A DNA stretch of 41,068 nucleotides from Seohaeicola zhoushanensis (GTDB taxonomy: Bacteria; Pseudomonadota; Alphaproteobacteria; Rhodobacterales; Rhodobacteraceae): assembly GCF_014656415.1 (NCBI RefSeq), contig NZ_BNCJ01000007.1, positions 148,040 to 189,107 of the forward strand. The letters are read 5' to 3'. This document shows positions 1 through 8,235 of this stretch, one piece after another; position 1 is the stretch's first letter; each line of letters opens with the position of its first letter. The translations under genes and the position numbers were made by a program. The notes under the pieces are model-generated. The model was not told where the DNA came from. It did not search any database and saw only the letters and a program-made list of their open reading frames with translations.

Positions 1-763
1 CGCCCGTCCGCTGACGCTCAAAGCGTCCGATGCCCCACCAGCCGCTCATGCCCGCGCCTCCGCCTGCCGCCATGCGTCCCCTCTCCCCTCGGGGGAGAGG
101 GTCAGGGTGAGGGGCCCCCCGCCCGTCCGCTGACGCTCAAAGCATCCGATGCCCCACCAGCCGCTCATGCCCGCGCCTCCGCCGTCAGCCCCGCATCCCC
201 TCTCCCCTCGGGGGAGAGGGTCAGGGTGAGGGGGACCCCGCCCGTCCGCTGACGCTCAAAGGGTCCGATGCCCCACCAGCCGCTCATGCCCGCGCCTCCG
301 CCGTCAGCCCCGCATCCCCTCTCCCCTCGGGGGAGAGGGTCAGGGTGAGGGGGCCCCCGCCCGTCCGCTGACGCTCAAAGGGTCCGATGCCCCACCAGCC
401 GCTCATGCCCGCGCCTCCGCCGTCCGCCCTGCGTCCCCTCTCCCCTCGGGGGAGAGGGTCAGGGTGAGGAGGCCTCCGCCCTTCCGCTGACGCTCAAAGC
501 GTCCGATGCCCCACCAGCCGCTCATGCCCAAGCCTTCCGCCTGCCGCCCCGCATCCCCTCTCCCCTCGGGGGAGAGGGTCAGGGTGAGGGGGCCTCCGCC
601 CGCCCGCTGACGCTCAAAGCGTCCGATGTTCCACCAGCCGCTCATGCCCGCGCCTCCGCCTGCAACCCCGCATCCCCTCTCCCCTCGGGGGAGAGGGTCA
701 GGGTGAGGGGGACCCCGCCCGTCAGCTGACACTCAAAGGGTCCGATGCCCCACCAGCCGCTGA
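1..763. repeat. Tandem array of ~119-bp units
   Basis: Six full units begin at 1, 120, 239, 358, 477 and 597, and a seventh, partial unit runs from 716 to about 763. Spacing is 119 or 120 bp. Each unit opens with a CGCCCGTCCGCTGACGCTCA-like segment and carries a hairpin of CCTCTCCC and GGGAGAGG arms around CTCG, followed by GTCAGGGTGAGG. Units differ by scattered substitutions. The array probably continues past the left edge. Open frames across it give the repetitive PLTLTLSPEGRG-type peptide, which I regard as non-coding. It lies downstream of the minus-strand permease gene, where the rest of a sugar ABC operon would be expected. Confidence 0.9.
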
Positions 764-780
764 TTGCGCGCCGCCACGGC

Positions 781-802
781 TTCTTCTCTTTCCAGATACT
801 CG
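781..802 (-). repeat. GAGTATCTGGAAAGAGAAG repeat, copy 1
   Basis: Read on the minus strand this is GAGTATCTGGAAAGAGAAGA and continues into a GC-rich stretch. It begins 22 bases after the permease stop codon. The same sequence with few changes occurs at 11814-11836 and, more diverged, at 4580-4603. It looks like a short dispersed intergenic repeat, perhaps a 3'-end or termination element. Its function is inferred from position only. Confidence 0.6.
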
Positions 803-823
803 GAAAAGATCCTGTCCTCATCC

Positions 824-1771
824 TCAGCGCTCCTTCACCTTGTTGAGCGCCTTCACGTAGATCGAGGCCAGCCCGAAGACGGTGACGAACAGGATGATCG
901 CATAGGCGCTGGCATAGCCGGTGCGCCATTTCTCGAAGGCCTCGCGCTTGAGGTTGATCGAGGTGAGCTCGGTGGTCGACCCCGGCCCGCCGCCGGTCAG
1001 CTGCACCACCAGGTCGAACATCTTGAAATTCTCGATGCCGCGGAACAGCACCGCCAGCATCAGGAAGGGCAGCACCATCGGCACCGTGATGGTCCAGAAC
1101 TGCCGCCACTTGGAGGCGCGGTCGATCTCGGCCGCCTCGTAGATGTAGTCGGGGATCGAGCGCAGCCCGGCGAGGCAGATCAGCATGACGAAGGGCGTCC
1201 ACATCCAGGTATCGACGATGACGATCGCCCAGGGCGCGAGCGTGACCGAGCCGATCATCTCGAAGCTCGACGGATCCACGCCCGAGAAGAAACTGACGAT
1301 GTAATTGAACAGCCCGATCTGCGGCTGATAGAGGAAGGTCCAGAAGTTCCCCACCACCGCGGGGCTCAGCATCATCGGCAGCACGATGATCGTGGTCCAC
1401 AGATCGTTGCCCCGGAACTTGCGGTTGATGAGCCAGGCCAGGGTAAAGCCGATCAGCACCTGGAAGAAGATGGTCCAGAACAGGAAATGCGCGGTGGCCT
1501 GCATCGTCAGCCAGATGTCGCTGTCGGTCAGGATGCGTTCGTAGTTCCGAAGCCCGATGTATTCCGTGCCGCGCGCGGCGCGGTTGGCCTTGAAGTCGGT
1601 GAAGCTGAGATTGATCGTCCAGATCAGCGGAAAGATATTGACCGCCAGCAGCAGGAAGATCGTCGGCGCCACGAAGATCCAGGCGATGGCCCGGTCCGAC
1701 AGGCCGCGGATGCGCCGGGCGACGGGAACGGGCGTGGCGCGGGCGGCGCGGTCTGCGATCGTGTCGGTCAT
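824..1771 (-). CDS. Sugar ABC transporter permease (MalF/UgpA-like)
   Basis: Inner-membrane subunit of a carbohydrate ABC importer, 315 aa. A first hydrophobic segment (about residues 28-55) is followed by five more. The loop YIYEAAEIDRASKWRQFWTI near residues 210-230 is the EAA motif that contacts the ATPase; the usual Gly after EAA is replaced. The start ATG has a modest AAGG ribosome site. It lies downstream of the solute-binding protein gene, separated by a repeat-rich spacer. The second permease and the ATPase of such a system are not in the window; they would lie to the left, beyond the repeat array, if present. Substrate unknown, probably a sugar or polyol. Confidence 0.93.
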   Translation of the reverse strand: MTDTIADRAARATPVPVARRIRGLSDRAIAWIFVAPTIFLLLAVNIFPLIWTINLSFTDFKANRAARGTEYIGLRNYERILTDSDIWLTMQATAHFLFWTIFFQVLIGFTLAWLINRKFRGNDLWTTIIVLPMMLSPAVVGNFWTFLYQPQIGLFNYIVSFFSGVDPSSFEMIGSVTLAPWAIVIVDTWMWTPFVMLICLAGLRSIPDYIYEAAEIDRASKWRQFWTITVPMVLPFLMLAVLFRGIENFKMFDLVVQLTGGGPGSTTELTSINLKREAFEKWRTGYASAYAIILFVTVFGLASIYVKALNKVKER

Positions 1772-1793
1772 GCGGTTGCCTTGCGGTTTATCG

Positions 1794-1891
1794 TAGGGCG
1801 GGGTTCACCCCGCCGCACCCAGGCGGCGGAGCGGCGCGGCGGGGCAGGCCCCGCCCTACGCTGGCTGGTAGGGCGGGGATCACCCCGCCGC
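1794..1891. repeat. Three copies of a 23-bp GC-rich palindromic element
   Basis: Copies at 1794-1816 and 1869-1891 are direct, and 1836-1858 is inverted. Each has the form TAGGGCGGGG-NNN-CCCCGCCGC, so each can fold alone and neighbours can pair. The last copy begins 5 bases past the stop codon of the binding-protein gene. In the position of a REP-type element between a binding-protein gene and its permease gene, as in malE-malF, it would protect the upstream mRNA and lower permease expression. That role is inferred. Confidence 0.8.
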
Positions 1892-1896
1892 GGGGC

Positions 1897-3210
1897 TCAG
1901 AGCTTGCCCTCGTCCTCGAAGACCTCGGTCCAGTCCTTGATCAGCGCGTCCAGCGCCTCCTTGGCCGTGCCCTGGTCGGCGACGACATAGTCGTGCATCC
2001 GCTTCTGCATGGCGAGCAGCAGCTCGGCATAGGCCGGCTCCTGCCAGAAGTCCTGCACGTTCGCCATCGCCTCGAGGAAGTCGCCGGCAAAGGGCGCCGA
2101 GTCCTTGAAGCCCGGATCGTTCAGCACCGCGTTGTGGCAGGAATAGCCGCCCAGCGACCACCACTTCTTCTGGACGTCGGGCTGGGCGAACCACTTGATG
2201 TATTCCAGCGCCGCGTCCTTGTGATCGGAGTAGGAAACCACCGAGATGCCCTGCCCGCCCAGCGTGGAACCGGGGTTGTTCTGTGGTGGGTTCACGAAGA
2301 AGTCGATCTTGTCGCCGCCGGTGTTCGGGTCGGCGTAGAGGCCGGGGAAGAAGGCGAACCAGTTCATCGCCATCGCCACCTGGCCCGACTTGAAGGCGTC
2401 CAGGCTCTCGCCCATGTAGGAATTGGTATAGCCCGGCGGCGTCGCGGTCTTGTAGAACTCCTTGTAGAATTCCAGCGCCTCCACCGCCTGCGGCGAGTTC
2501 ACCGCGCCTTCCATGTCATACTTGCCGGGCGTGTTCTCGTATTTGAAGCCCCAGGGATACAGCGCCCCGGTCACCCCCATGGTGATCCCCTCCGAGCCAC
2601 GCTCGGTGAAGATCGCCGCGCCGTAGACGGTCTTGCCGTCGATCTCGCGGCCCTGGAAGAACTGCGCGATCTCCAGCAGCTCCTTCTGGGTCTTGGGCTC
2701 GGCCAGGTCGCGGCCATGTTTCTCCTTGAAGGCCGCCTTGATGTCGTCGCGCGCGAACCAGTCCTTGCGGTAGAACCAGCCGTTGGCGTCGCCCATCGCC
2801 GGCAGCGCGTAATAGTTCGGCTCGCCCTTGGGCCAGGTCGAATAGGCATAGACGGTCGCCGGGGCGAAATCGTCCATGCTGATGCCTTCCTTGTCGAAGA
2901 AGTCGTTCAGCTTGACGTAATGGCCGTTCTCGGCGCCGCCGCCGATCCACTGACTGTCGCCGATCAGCAGGTCGCAGAGCTTGCCACCCGAATTCAGCTC
3001 GTTCAGCATCCGGTCGGCGAAGTTCGGCCAGGGCACGAACTCGAAGTTCATCTTGTGGCCGGATTGCGCCTCGAAATCCTTGCTCAGCTCGACCAGCGCG
3101 TTGGCCGGGTCCCAGGCGGCCCAGCAGAGCGTCAGATCCTCGGCCTGCGCCATGCCCGCGAAGGCCGTGGCCGACAGCGCCGTCGCCGCCAGAAACTTGG
3201 ACGTCTTCAT
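1897..3210 (-). CDS. ABC transporter substrate-binding protein, family 1
   Basis: Periplasmic receptor of 437 aa for a sugar ABC importer. Residues 1-23 form a Sec signal peptide (Lys at 2 and 5, hydrophobic core, cleavage after AQA). The mature part has the features of large family-1 carbohydrate-binding proteins: an N-terminal lobe with VPWPNFADRML, a YALPAMGDANGWFYRKD hinge region, and a C-terminal segment of SDHKDAALEYIKWFAQPDVQ type. GGGAGGAATAACC precedes the ATG, a strong ribosome site. A dyad at 3291-3306 upstream is a probable LacI-family operator, suggesting its own regulated promoter. The ligand cannot be told from sequence. Confidence 0.94.
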   Translation of the reverse strand: MKTSKFLAATALSATAFAGMAQAEDLTLCWAAWDPANALVELSKDFEAQSGHKMNFEFVPWPNFADRMLNELNSGGKLCDLLIGDSQWIGGGAENGHYVKLNDFFDKEGISMDDFAPATVYAYSTWPKGEPNYYALPAMGDANGWFYRKDWFARDDIKAAFKEKHGRDLAEPKTQKELLEIAQFFQGREIDGKTVYGAAIFTERGSEGITMGVTGALYPWGFKYENTPGKYDMEGAVNSPQAVEALEFYKEFYKTATPPGYTNSYMGESLDAFKSGQVAMAMNWFAFFPGLYADPNTGGDKIDFFVNPPQNNPGSTLGGQGISVVSYSDHKDAALEYIKWFAQPDVQKKWWSLGGYSCHNAVLNDPGFKDSAPFAGDFLEAMANVQDFWQEPAYAELLLAMQKRMHDYVVADQGTAKEALDALIKDWTEVFEDEGKL

Positions 3211-3290
3211 GGTTATTCCTCCCTCATGTGGACCCGGCGCTTTCCCCTGGCCCCGCAGGGCCCCCTCCGCCGGATTGCCGAAAGCGTAAA

Positions 3291-3306
3291 TGAGGTGCGT
3301 ACCTCA
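3291..3306. promoter_or_regulatory. Candidate LacI-family operator O2
   Basis: TGAGGTGCGTACCTCA: seven of eight base pairs are symmetric around a central CG, the usual form of LacI-family operators. It shares TGAGG, CGT and TCA with the dyad at 6796-6811 before the lacI gene (11 of 16 positions). It lies 81-96 bases before the binding-protein start, so it could control an internal promoter there. Confidence 0.6.
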
Positions 3307-3402
3307 AGGCAAGAAAAATCCCGAGTGACGCAGATCGGCCCCGCCCCGCCGCGGCCCCGGCCAACCGGCCGGGGCGCAAAAGATGCATTTTCCGCTGAGA
3401 AT

Positions 3403-4563
3403 TCAGCGCGCCGGCGTCACCCAGACCCCGCCCCTGGCCGAGGACCGCACACAGGCGTCGACAAAGGCGACCCCGTCCACCCCGTCGCCCACGCCGGGAT
3501 ACAGCACCCCCTCGGGCAGCGCCGTCCCGGCGGCGCGGGCGCGAATCGCGGCCGCCGCCTCGGTGTAGATGGTGGCGAAGGCCTCGAGATAGCCCTCGGG
3601 ATGGCCCGAGGGGATCCGGCTCACCCGCCCCGCGGCACCGTCCGAGCCGGCATAGCCGCGCCGGATCCGCCGCGGCGCCTCGCCGAAGGGCGCGTGCCAG
3701 AGCGTGTTGGGCTCCTCCTGCGCCCATTCCAGCCCGCCCTTCTCGCCGTAGATCCGCAGCCGCAGCGCGTTCTCGTTGCCCGGCGCTACCTGCGACGACC
3801 AGAGCATCCCCCGCGCGCCGCCCTCGAAACGCAAGAGCACATGGGCATTGTCATCCACCCGCCGCCCTTCGACAAAGCTCTGCATGTCGGCGCAGACCGC
3901 CTCCAGCCGCAGCCCGCTCACGAAACCGGCGAGGTTCATCGCATGAGTGCCGATATCGCCGATGCTGCCGCCGGCGCCCGAGCGCTCCGGGTCGGTCCGC
4001 CAGCCCGCCTGCTTCTGCCCGGTGGCCTCCAGCGCCTCGGTCAGCCAGTCCTGCGGGTATTCCACCTGCACCACCCGGATCGCACCCAATTCACCCGCCG
4101 CCACCATGGCGCGGGCCTGCCGCACCATCGGGTAGCCGGTGTAATTATGGGTCAGCACGAACAGCGCGCCCGAGCTTTCCGCCGCCTTCACCATCTTCTT
4201 CGCCTCGGCCAGCGTCGCGGTCAGCGGCTTGTCGCAGATCACGTGGATGCCGCGCTTCAGGAACTCCTTCGCCGCCGGGTAGTGCATGTGGTTGGGCGTC
4301 ACGATCGCCACCGCCTCGATGCCCTCCTTCAGCCGCGCCTCGCGCTGCGCCATCGCCGCGAAGTCATCGTAGACCCGCGCCGGGTCCAGCCCCAGGTCCG
4401 CCCCCGAGGCCCGCGACTTCTCGGGCGTCGAGGAAAAGCAACCCGCCACCAGCTCGTATTGATCGTCGAGCCGCGCGGCGATGCGATGCACCCCGCCGAT
4501 GAAGGCATCGCGCCCGCCGCCCACCATGCCCAGCCGGATCTTCGCCGCGCCCTTGCGTTCCAT
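3403..4563 (-). CDS. Gfo/Idh/MocA family oxidoreductase
   Basis: Cytoplasmic NAD(P)-dependent dehydrogenase of 386 aa, probably acting on a sugar or polyol. The N-terminal Rossmann fold begins LGMVGGGRDAFIGGVHR. The family's catalytic Lys is in CDKPLT (near residue 96), and SIGDIGTHAMNL carries the Asp and His of the G-x3-D-x3-H active-site pattern. Length is typical. GGGAGGG stands just before the ATG. It sits between an isomerase-like gene and an ABC binding protein under a LacI regulator, so it probably oxidises the imported substrate. Such pairs occur in pathways with 3-keto intermediates, but the exact reaction is unknown. Confidence 0.92.
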   Translation of the reverse strand: MERKGAAKIRLGMVGGGRDAFIGGVHRIAARLDDQYELVAGCFSSTPEKSRASGADLGLDPARVYDDFAAMAQREARLKEGIEAVAIVTPNHMHYPAAKEFLKRGIHVICDKPLTATLAEAKKMVKAAESSGALFVLTHNYTGYPMVRQARAMVAAGELGAIRVVQVEYPQDWLTEALEATGQKQAGWRTDPERSGAGGSIGDIGTHAMNLAGFVSGLRLEAVCADMQSFVEGRRVDDNAHVLLRFEGGARGMLWSSQVAPGNENALRLRIYGEKGGLEWAQEEPNTLWHAPFGEAPRRIRRGYAGSDGAAGRVSRIPSGHPEGYLEAFATIYTEAAAAIRARAAGTALPEGVLYPGVGDGVDGVAFVDACVRSSARGGVWVTPAR

Positions 4564-4579
4564 GAAAACCCTCCCTGAT

Positions 4580-4603
4580 TTTCTCTTCTTTCCAAATATC
4601 TCC
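4580..4603 (-). repeat. GGAGATATTTGGAAAGAAGAG repeat, diverged copy
   Basis: The minus strand reads GGAGATATTTGGAAAGAAGA, resembling the elements at 781-802 and 11814-11836 with a few changes. Here it lies between the isomerase-like gene and the dehydrogenase gene, close to the ribosome site of the latter. Homology to the other copies is likely, not certain. Confidence 0.45.
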
Positions 4604-4653
4604 GGGGGTGAATTGGCCGCCAGGCCAAGAGGGGGCAGCGCCCCCTGCCCCGC

Positions 4654-5706
4654 TCACAGCCCGAGCATCGCCCGGTTCGCCGCCTCGTCGGTGCCGCCGT
4701 CGGCGAAATCGTCGAAGGCCCGCTCGGTCACCCGGATGATATGATCCTTCACGAACTGCGCCCCCTCCCGCGCGCCGTCCTCGGGGTGCTTCATCGCGCA
4801 TTCCCATTCGACCACCGCCCAGCCGTCGAAATCGTATTGCGTGAGCTTGGAGAAGACCGCCGCGAAATCGACCTGACCGTCCCCGAGGCTGCGGAACCGC
4901 CCCGCCCGGTTCACCCAGGACTGGTAGCCGCCATAGACCCCCTGCCGCCCTGTCGGGTTCAGCTCGGCGTCCTTGACGTGGAACATCTTGATCCGCTCGT
5001 GGTAGATGTCGATGTTGTCGAGGTAATCCATCGCCTGCAGCACGTAGTGCGAGGGATCGTAGAGCATGTTGCAGCGCGCGTGGTTGCCGACGCGTTCGAG
5101 GAACATCTCGAAGCTGACCCCGTCGTGCAGGTCCTCGCCGGGGTGGATCTCGTAGCAGAGATCGACGCCATGTTCCTCGGCATAGTCGAGGATCGGCCAC
5201 CAGCGCGCGGCCAGCTCGTCGAAACCGGTCTCGACCAGCCCCGCCGGACGCTGCGGCCAGGGGTAGACATAGGGCCAGCAGAGCGCGCCCGAGAAGGTCA
5301 CATGCGCGCCGATCCCCATGTTGGCCGAGGCGTGGATCGCCTTCTGCACCTGCTCCACCGCCCAGGCCTGCCGCGCCCTGGGGTTGCCGCGCACATGCGG
5401 CGCGGCGAAGCCGTCGAAGGCGGCGTCATAGGCCGGGTGCACCGCGACGAGCTGGCCCTGCAGATGGGTCGAAAGCTCGGTCACCTCGATGCCGTTCTCG
5501 GCCGCCTCGCCCTTGAAGCTGTCGCACCAGTCGCGGCTCTCGGCCGCCTTGTCGAGGTCGAACAGCCGCGCGTCCCAGGTCGGCACCTGCACACCCTTGT
5601 AGCCGCAATCGGCTGCCCAGCGGGTGATCGCCCCCCAGGAATTGAACGGCGCCGCGTCCCCGGCGAATTGCGCCAGGAACAGGGCCGGGCCCTTGATTGT
5701 CTTCAT
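4654..5706 (-). CDS. Sugar phosphate isomerase/epimerase family (TIM barrel)
   Basis: Cytoplasmic xylose-isomerase-like TIM-barrel protein of 350 aa. Candidate metal ligands are in order: Glu in CYEIHPGEDLHDG, Asp and His in NMLYDPSHYVLQ, His in MFHVKDAEL, and Glu in VVEWECAMKHP. The family includes isomerases, epimerases and 3-keto-sugar-processing enzymes on sugars and inositols. The ATG overlaps the lacI stop (ATGA) and is preceded by GGGAGGAG, so it is translationally coupled to lacI. With the neighbouring Gfo/Idh/MocA dehydrogenase it probably forms a two-step oxidation and rearrangement pathway. The substrate is unknown. Confidence 0.92.
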   Translation of the reverse strand: MKTIKGPALFLAQFAGDAAPFNSWGAITRWAADCGYKGVQVPTWDARLFDLDKAAESRDWCDSFKGEAAENGIEVTELSTHLQGQLVAVHPAYDAAFDGFAAPHVRGNPRARQAWAVEQVQKAIHASANMGIGAHVTFSGALCWPYVYPWPQRPAGLVETGFDELAARWWPILDYAEEHGVDLCYEIHPGEDLHDGVSFEMFLERVGNHARCNMLYDPSHYVLQAMDYLDNIDIYHERIKMFHVKDAELNPTGRQGVYGGYQSWVNRAGRFRSLGDGQVDFAAVFSKLTQYDFDGWAVVEWECAMKHPEDGAREGAQFVKDHIIRVTERAFDDFADGGTDEAANRAMLGL

Positions 5707-6758
5707 GTCTTCTCCTCCCGATAGTCGCCCTCAGGCAGATTTTCCTTCAATACGATCTCGATGCGGATGCGCTCCTGGCTGGCGATGACCTCCACTCCAT
5801 CGCATTGCGCCTTGAGCACCCGCGCCGCGCTGCGGGCGATATGCCCGGCGTTCTGATTGATGATGACGTCGACCACCCCCGAGGTGAGCATCTCGCGCGA
5901 ATGCGGGGTGAGGTCGTGGCCGATGATGACCAACTTCTCCTCCAGCCCGCGCGCGCGCACCACCTCGGTGATGCCGCGCAGGCCGGCGCCGGCGCAGTAG
6001 ATGCCGACCACGCCGTCATGGTTGTCGAGACATTGCGCCGTGACCCGCGCCACCACCTCGTGGTTGTCGCGCCCCTCGATGGTGGGCAGGGCGACAAGGC
6101 CCGGAAAGCGCTCGGCCAGCACCTCGTCAAAGCCCATGCGGCGGTCGACCATGTCGCGCGCCTGCATCGAGTTCACCGCGACGACGATCTTGCCCGCGCG
6201 CGGGCCGACGAAACGGCCCATCAGGACACCAGCGGTGCGCCCCGCGGCCAGGTTGTCGATGCCGACAAAGTGGTCGCGCTCGGAATGCGGCTGGTCGGTG
6301 ATCATCGCCACCACGGCGAGGCCCCTGGCCTTCACCCGCGCGATCATGTCGCGCATCATCGGCGTCTCGTTCGCCATCACCGCGACACCGTCGAAGCGCT
6401 GGCTCTCGATCCGCCGGAACGCCTGCTGCAACGCGAGGTGATCGCCCATGGCAATGTGCCGGACCTCGATCTCGAGCCGGTCGGCGCTGAGGCCGGCGGC
6501 GGCCTCGTCGATGGCCTCGTGCAGCCCCTTGAGGAACTGGCTCGGCGTGTCCGGCAGCAGGAAGGCAAAGCGGTAGCGGCGCTGCCGGGCGAGATTGGCC
6601 GCCGAGAGGTCGCGCACATAGCCGATGCGGCTGATCGCCTCCTGCACCCGGCGCACCGTGACCTCGCGCACGCCGGCACGCGCGTTCAGCACCCGGTCGA
6701 CCGTCGCCAGGCTCACACCCGCCTCGCGGGCAATGTCGTGCACTGTCGGCTTGCCCAT
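5703..6758 (-). CDS. LacI family transcriptional regulator
   Basis: 351 aa. The N-terminal helix-turn-helix TVHDIAREAGVSLATVDRVL (about residues 4-23) and hinge helix are followed by a periplasmic-binding-protein-like sensor domain to about residue 340. GGGGGAGA precedes the ATG. It is the first gene of the minus-strand sugar operon and overlaps the next gene by four bases, so it is co-transcribed with its targets. The dyad at 6792-6815, about 45 bases before its start, fits autoregulation. The effector is probably the transported sugar or a metabolite of it. Confidence 0.95.
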   Translation of the reverse strand: MGKPTVHDIAREAGVSLATVDRVLNARAGVREVTVRRVQEAISRIGYVRDLSAANLARQRRYRFAFLLPDTPSQFLKGLHEAIDEAAAGLSADRLEIEVRHIAMGDHLALQQAFRRIESQRFDGVAVMANETPMMRDMIARVKARGLAVVAMITDQPHSERDHFVGIDNLAAGRTAGVLMGRFVGPRAGKIVVAVNSMQARDMVDRRMGFDEVLAERFPGLVALPTIEGRDNHEVVARVTAQCLDNHDGVVGIYCAGAGLRGITEVVRARGLEEKLVIIGHDLTPHSREMLTSGVVDVIINQNAGHIARSAARVLKAQCDGVEVIASQERIRIEIVLKENLPEGDYREEKT

Positions 6759-6791
6759 CGCTCTCCCCCTGGAGGCTCAGGGTATTGCACT

Positions 6792-6815
6792 CATCTGAGG
6801 CACGTCAATCAGATG
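6792..6815. promoter_or_regulatory. Candidate LacI-family operator O1
   Basis: Arms CATCTGA (6792-6798) and TCAGATG (6809-6815) are perfectly inverted around a central CG at 6803-6804. The inner 16 bases match the dyad at 3291-3306 at 11 positions. It lies between the lacI start and the divergent TRAP promoter, so the regulator could act on both sides; autoregulation is the simpler reading. Confidence 0.65.
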
Positions 6816-6852
6816 CATCACGGCGGCCCAATGCCGCGCCCAACCGCATATC

Positions 6853-6894
6853 TGGTAAAACAACTTGACCAAAAAAGCCGCCTGCACCTAACCT
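6853..6894 (+). promoter_or_regulatory. Candidate sigma-70 promoter of the TRAP operon
   Basis: TTGACC at 6865-6870 and TAACCT at 6889-6894 are separated by 18 bases. An imperfect dyad, TGGT (6853-6856) and ACCA (6868-6871), overlaps the -35 box and may be an operator. This promoter would give a leader of about 165 bases before the dctP-like start. Confidence 0.5.
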
Positions 6895-6933
6895 GAGTCG
6901 GACCAATGTCTTGATCGGGGGGGAGCCGGGGTC

Positions 6934-7012
6934 CTGTCGCAGACTTGGAGGAGCTTGGAGGGTTCACCAGCGCGCCAGCCGCGCCTGAGGCCCGAAGAGA
7001 GGTCTGCGACAG
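6934..7012 (+). other. Long inverted repeat in the TRAP leader
   Basis: CTGTCGCAGAC (6934-6944) and GTCTGCGACAG (7002-7012) are perfectly complementary over 11 bases and enclose 57 bases that contain a GGAGGAGCTTGGAGGG stretch. In the mRNA they would form a long closing stem. I did not recognise a known riboswitch. The second arm ends 45 bases before the ribosome site of the TRAP binding protein. Confidence 0.5.
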
Positions 7013-7067
7013 CACCGGTCACACTTTCCGTCGGAACAGGCACGCGGTCTAACCAACGGGAGGAACC

Positions 7068-8159
7068 ATGACCAAGACTACACGCAGAAGCTTCCTGCGC
7101 GGATCGGCCGCCACGGCCGCGGCGGGTGCGCTTGCCGCACCGGCGATCGCACAGGAAGGAACCACGCTGAAGATGCAGGCTGCCTGGGGCGGCGGCATCT
7201 TCCTTGAGAATGCGCAATCCTACGTCAAGCGCGTCAACGAAATGTCCGGCGGCAAGCTGAAGATCGACCTCTTGCCGGTGGATTCGGTCGTCAAGACCAG
7301 CCAGATGCAGGACGCCGTGCACCGCGGCGTGCTCGACGCCGCGCACTACGTGCCGGCCTACTGGTATTCCAAGTCCAAGACCGCCTCGCTCTTCGGCACC
7401 GGCCCCTGCTTCGGCTGGTCCTCGCAGGAGGTGCTGGGCTGGGTCTATTACGGCGGCGGCCAGGAGCTCTTCGACGAGCTGATGGCAAGCCTCGGCCTGA
7501 ACGTGGTGAGCTTCTTCAACTCGCCGATGCCGGCGCAGCCCTTCGGCTGGTTCAAGAAGCAGGTGACCAGCACCGAAGACATCAAGGGCATGAAGTACCG
7601 CACCGTCGGCCTCGCGGCGGACGTGCTGCTCGAGATGGGCATGTCGGTCGTGCAGCTTCCCGGCGGCGAGATCCAGCCGGCCATGAAGTCGGGCCTGATC
7701 GACGCGGCCGAGTTCAACAACCCGACCTCGGACCGTGACTTCGGTATGCAGGACGTCTCGAAGATCTACATGCTGGCCTCGTATCACCAGAGCCAGGAAT
7801 TCTTCGAGGTCACCTTCAACAAGAAGAAATACGAGAGCCTCGCCCCCGAACTCCAGGCGATCCTGAAATATGCCTCGGAAGCCGAGAACTCGAACTTCTA
7901 CTGGCACAACACCCTGCGCTACGCCAACGACCTGCGCACGCTCCAGGACGAACAGGGCGTTGCGGTCTACCGGACTCCGGACGACGTGATGGCCGCGCAG
8001 CTCGATGCCTGGGACATCGTGGTCAACCGCATCTCGGGCGAGGATCCGTTCTTTGCCAAGGTGATCGAGAGCCAGAAGGCCTATGCCAAGAACGTCATGG
8101 GCTACCTGAACCTCAACCAGCCCGACTACAAGCAGGCCTACAAGCACTACTACGGCTGA
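7068..8159 (+). CDS. TRAP transporter substrate-binding protein, DctP family
   Basis: Periplasmic receptor of 363 aa for a TRAP importer. The N terminus MTKTTRRSFLRGSAATAAAG is a twin-arginine signal (RRSFLRG) ending near APAIAQ, so it is probably exported folded by Tat. The mature protein has the DctP pattern, including VVQLPGGEIQPAMKSGLIDAAEF, which places it in the subgroup of TakP-like 2-oxoacid or carboxylate binders by resemblance. GGGAGGA precedes the ATG. Membrane subunits follow at once, and the amidase downstream suggests that an amide or its acid is taken up. The ligand is not established. Confidence 0.94.
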   Translation: MTKTTRRSFLRGSAATAAAGALAAPAIAQEGTTLKMQAAWGGGIFLENAQSYVKRVNEMSGGKLKIDLLPVDSVVKTSQMQDAVHRGVLDAAHYVPAYWYSKSKTASLFGTGPCFGWSSQEVLGWVYYGGGQELFDELMASLGLNVVSFFNSPMPAQPFGWFKKQVTSTEDIKGMKYRTVGLAADVLLEMGMSVVQLPGGEIQPAMKSGLIDAAEFNNPTSDRDFGMQDVSKIYMLASYHQSQEFFEVTFNKKKYESLAPELQAILKYASEAENSNFYWHNTLRYANDLRTLQDEQGVAVYRTPDDVMAAQLDAWDIVVNRISGEDPFFAKVIESQKAYAKNVMGYLNLNQPDYKQAYKHYYG

Positions 8160-8176
8160 CAAGGCCGTTGATCCCT

Positions 8177-8205
8177 GACGGGGGCCGCGCGGACCGGCCC
8201 CCGTC
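8177..8205 (+). other. Hairpin between dctP-like and dctQ-like genes
   Basis: GACGGGGGCC (8177-8186) and GGCCCCCGTC (8196-8205) form a perfect 10-bp stem with a 9-base loop. No T-run follows, so full termination is unlikely. Like the element at 1794-1891 it separates a binding-protein gene from its membrane subunits and may set their ratio. Confidence 0.65.
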
Positions 8206-8235
8206 TTCATGTCGCGAAACGAGGCGGAGGCGCGC

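Noticed and set aside
403-732. Open frame across the tandem array coding repeated PLTLTLSPEGRG-type peptide
   Set aside because: It is only the translation of the repeats, with no ribosome site and no domain.
1-763. CRISPR array
   Set aside because: Units of 119 bp are similar along their whole length, so there are no unique spacers, and no cas gene is present.
1993-4578. Very long open frame on the plus strand (861 codons)
   Set aside because: It lies opposite the binding-protein and dehydrogenase genes, is rich in Arg, His and Gly, and lacks any motif; it is a high-GC shadow.
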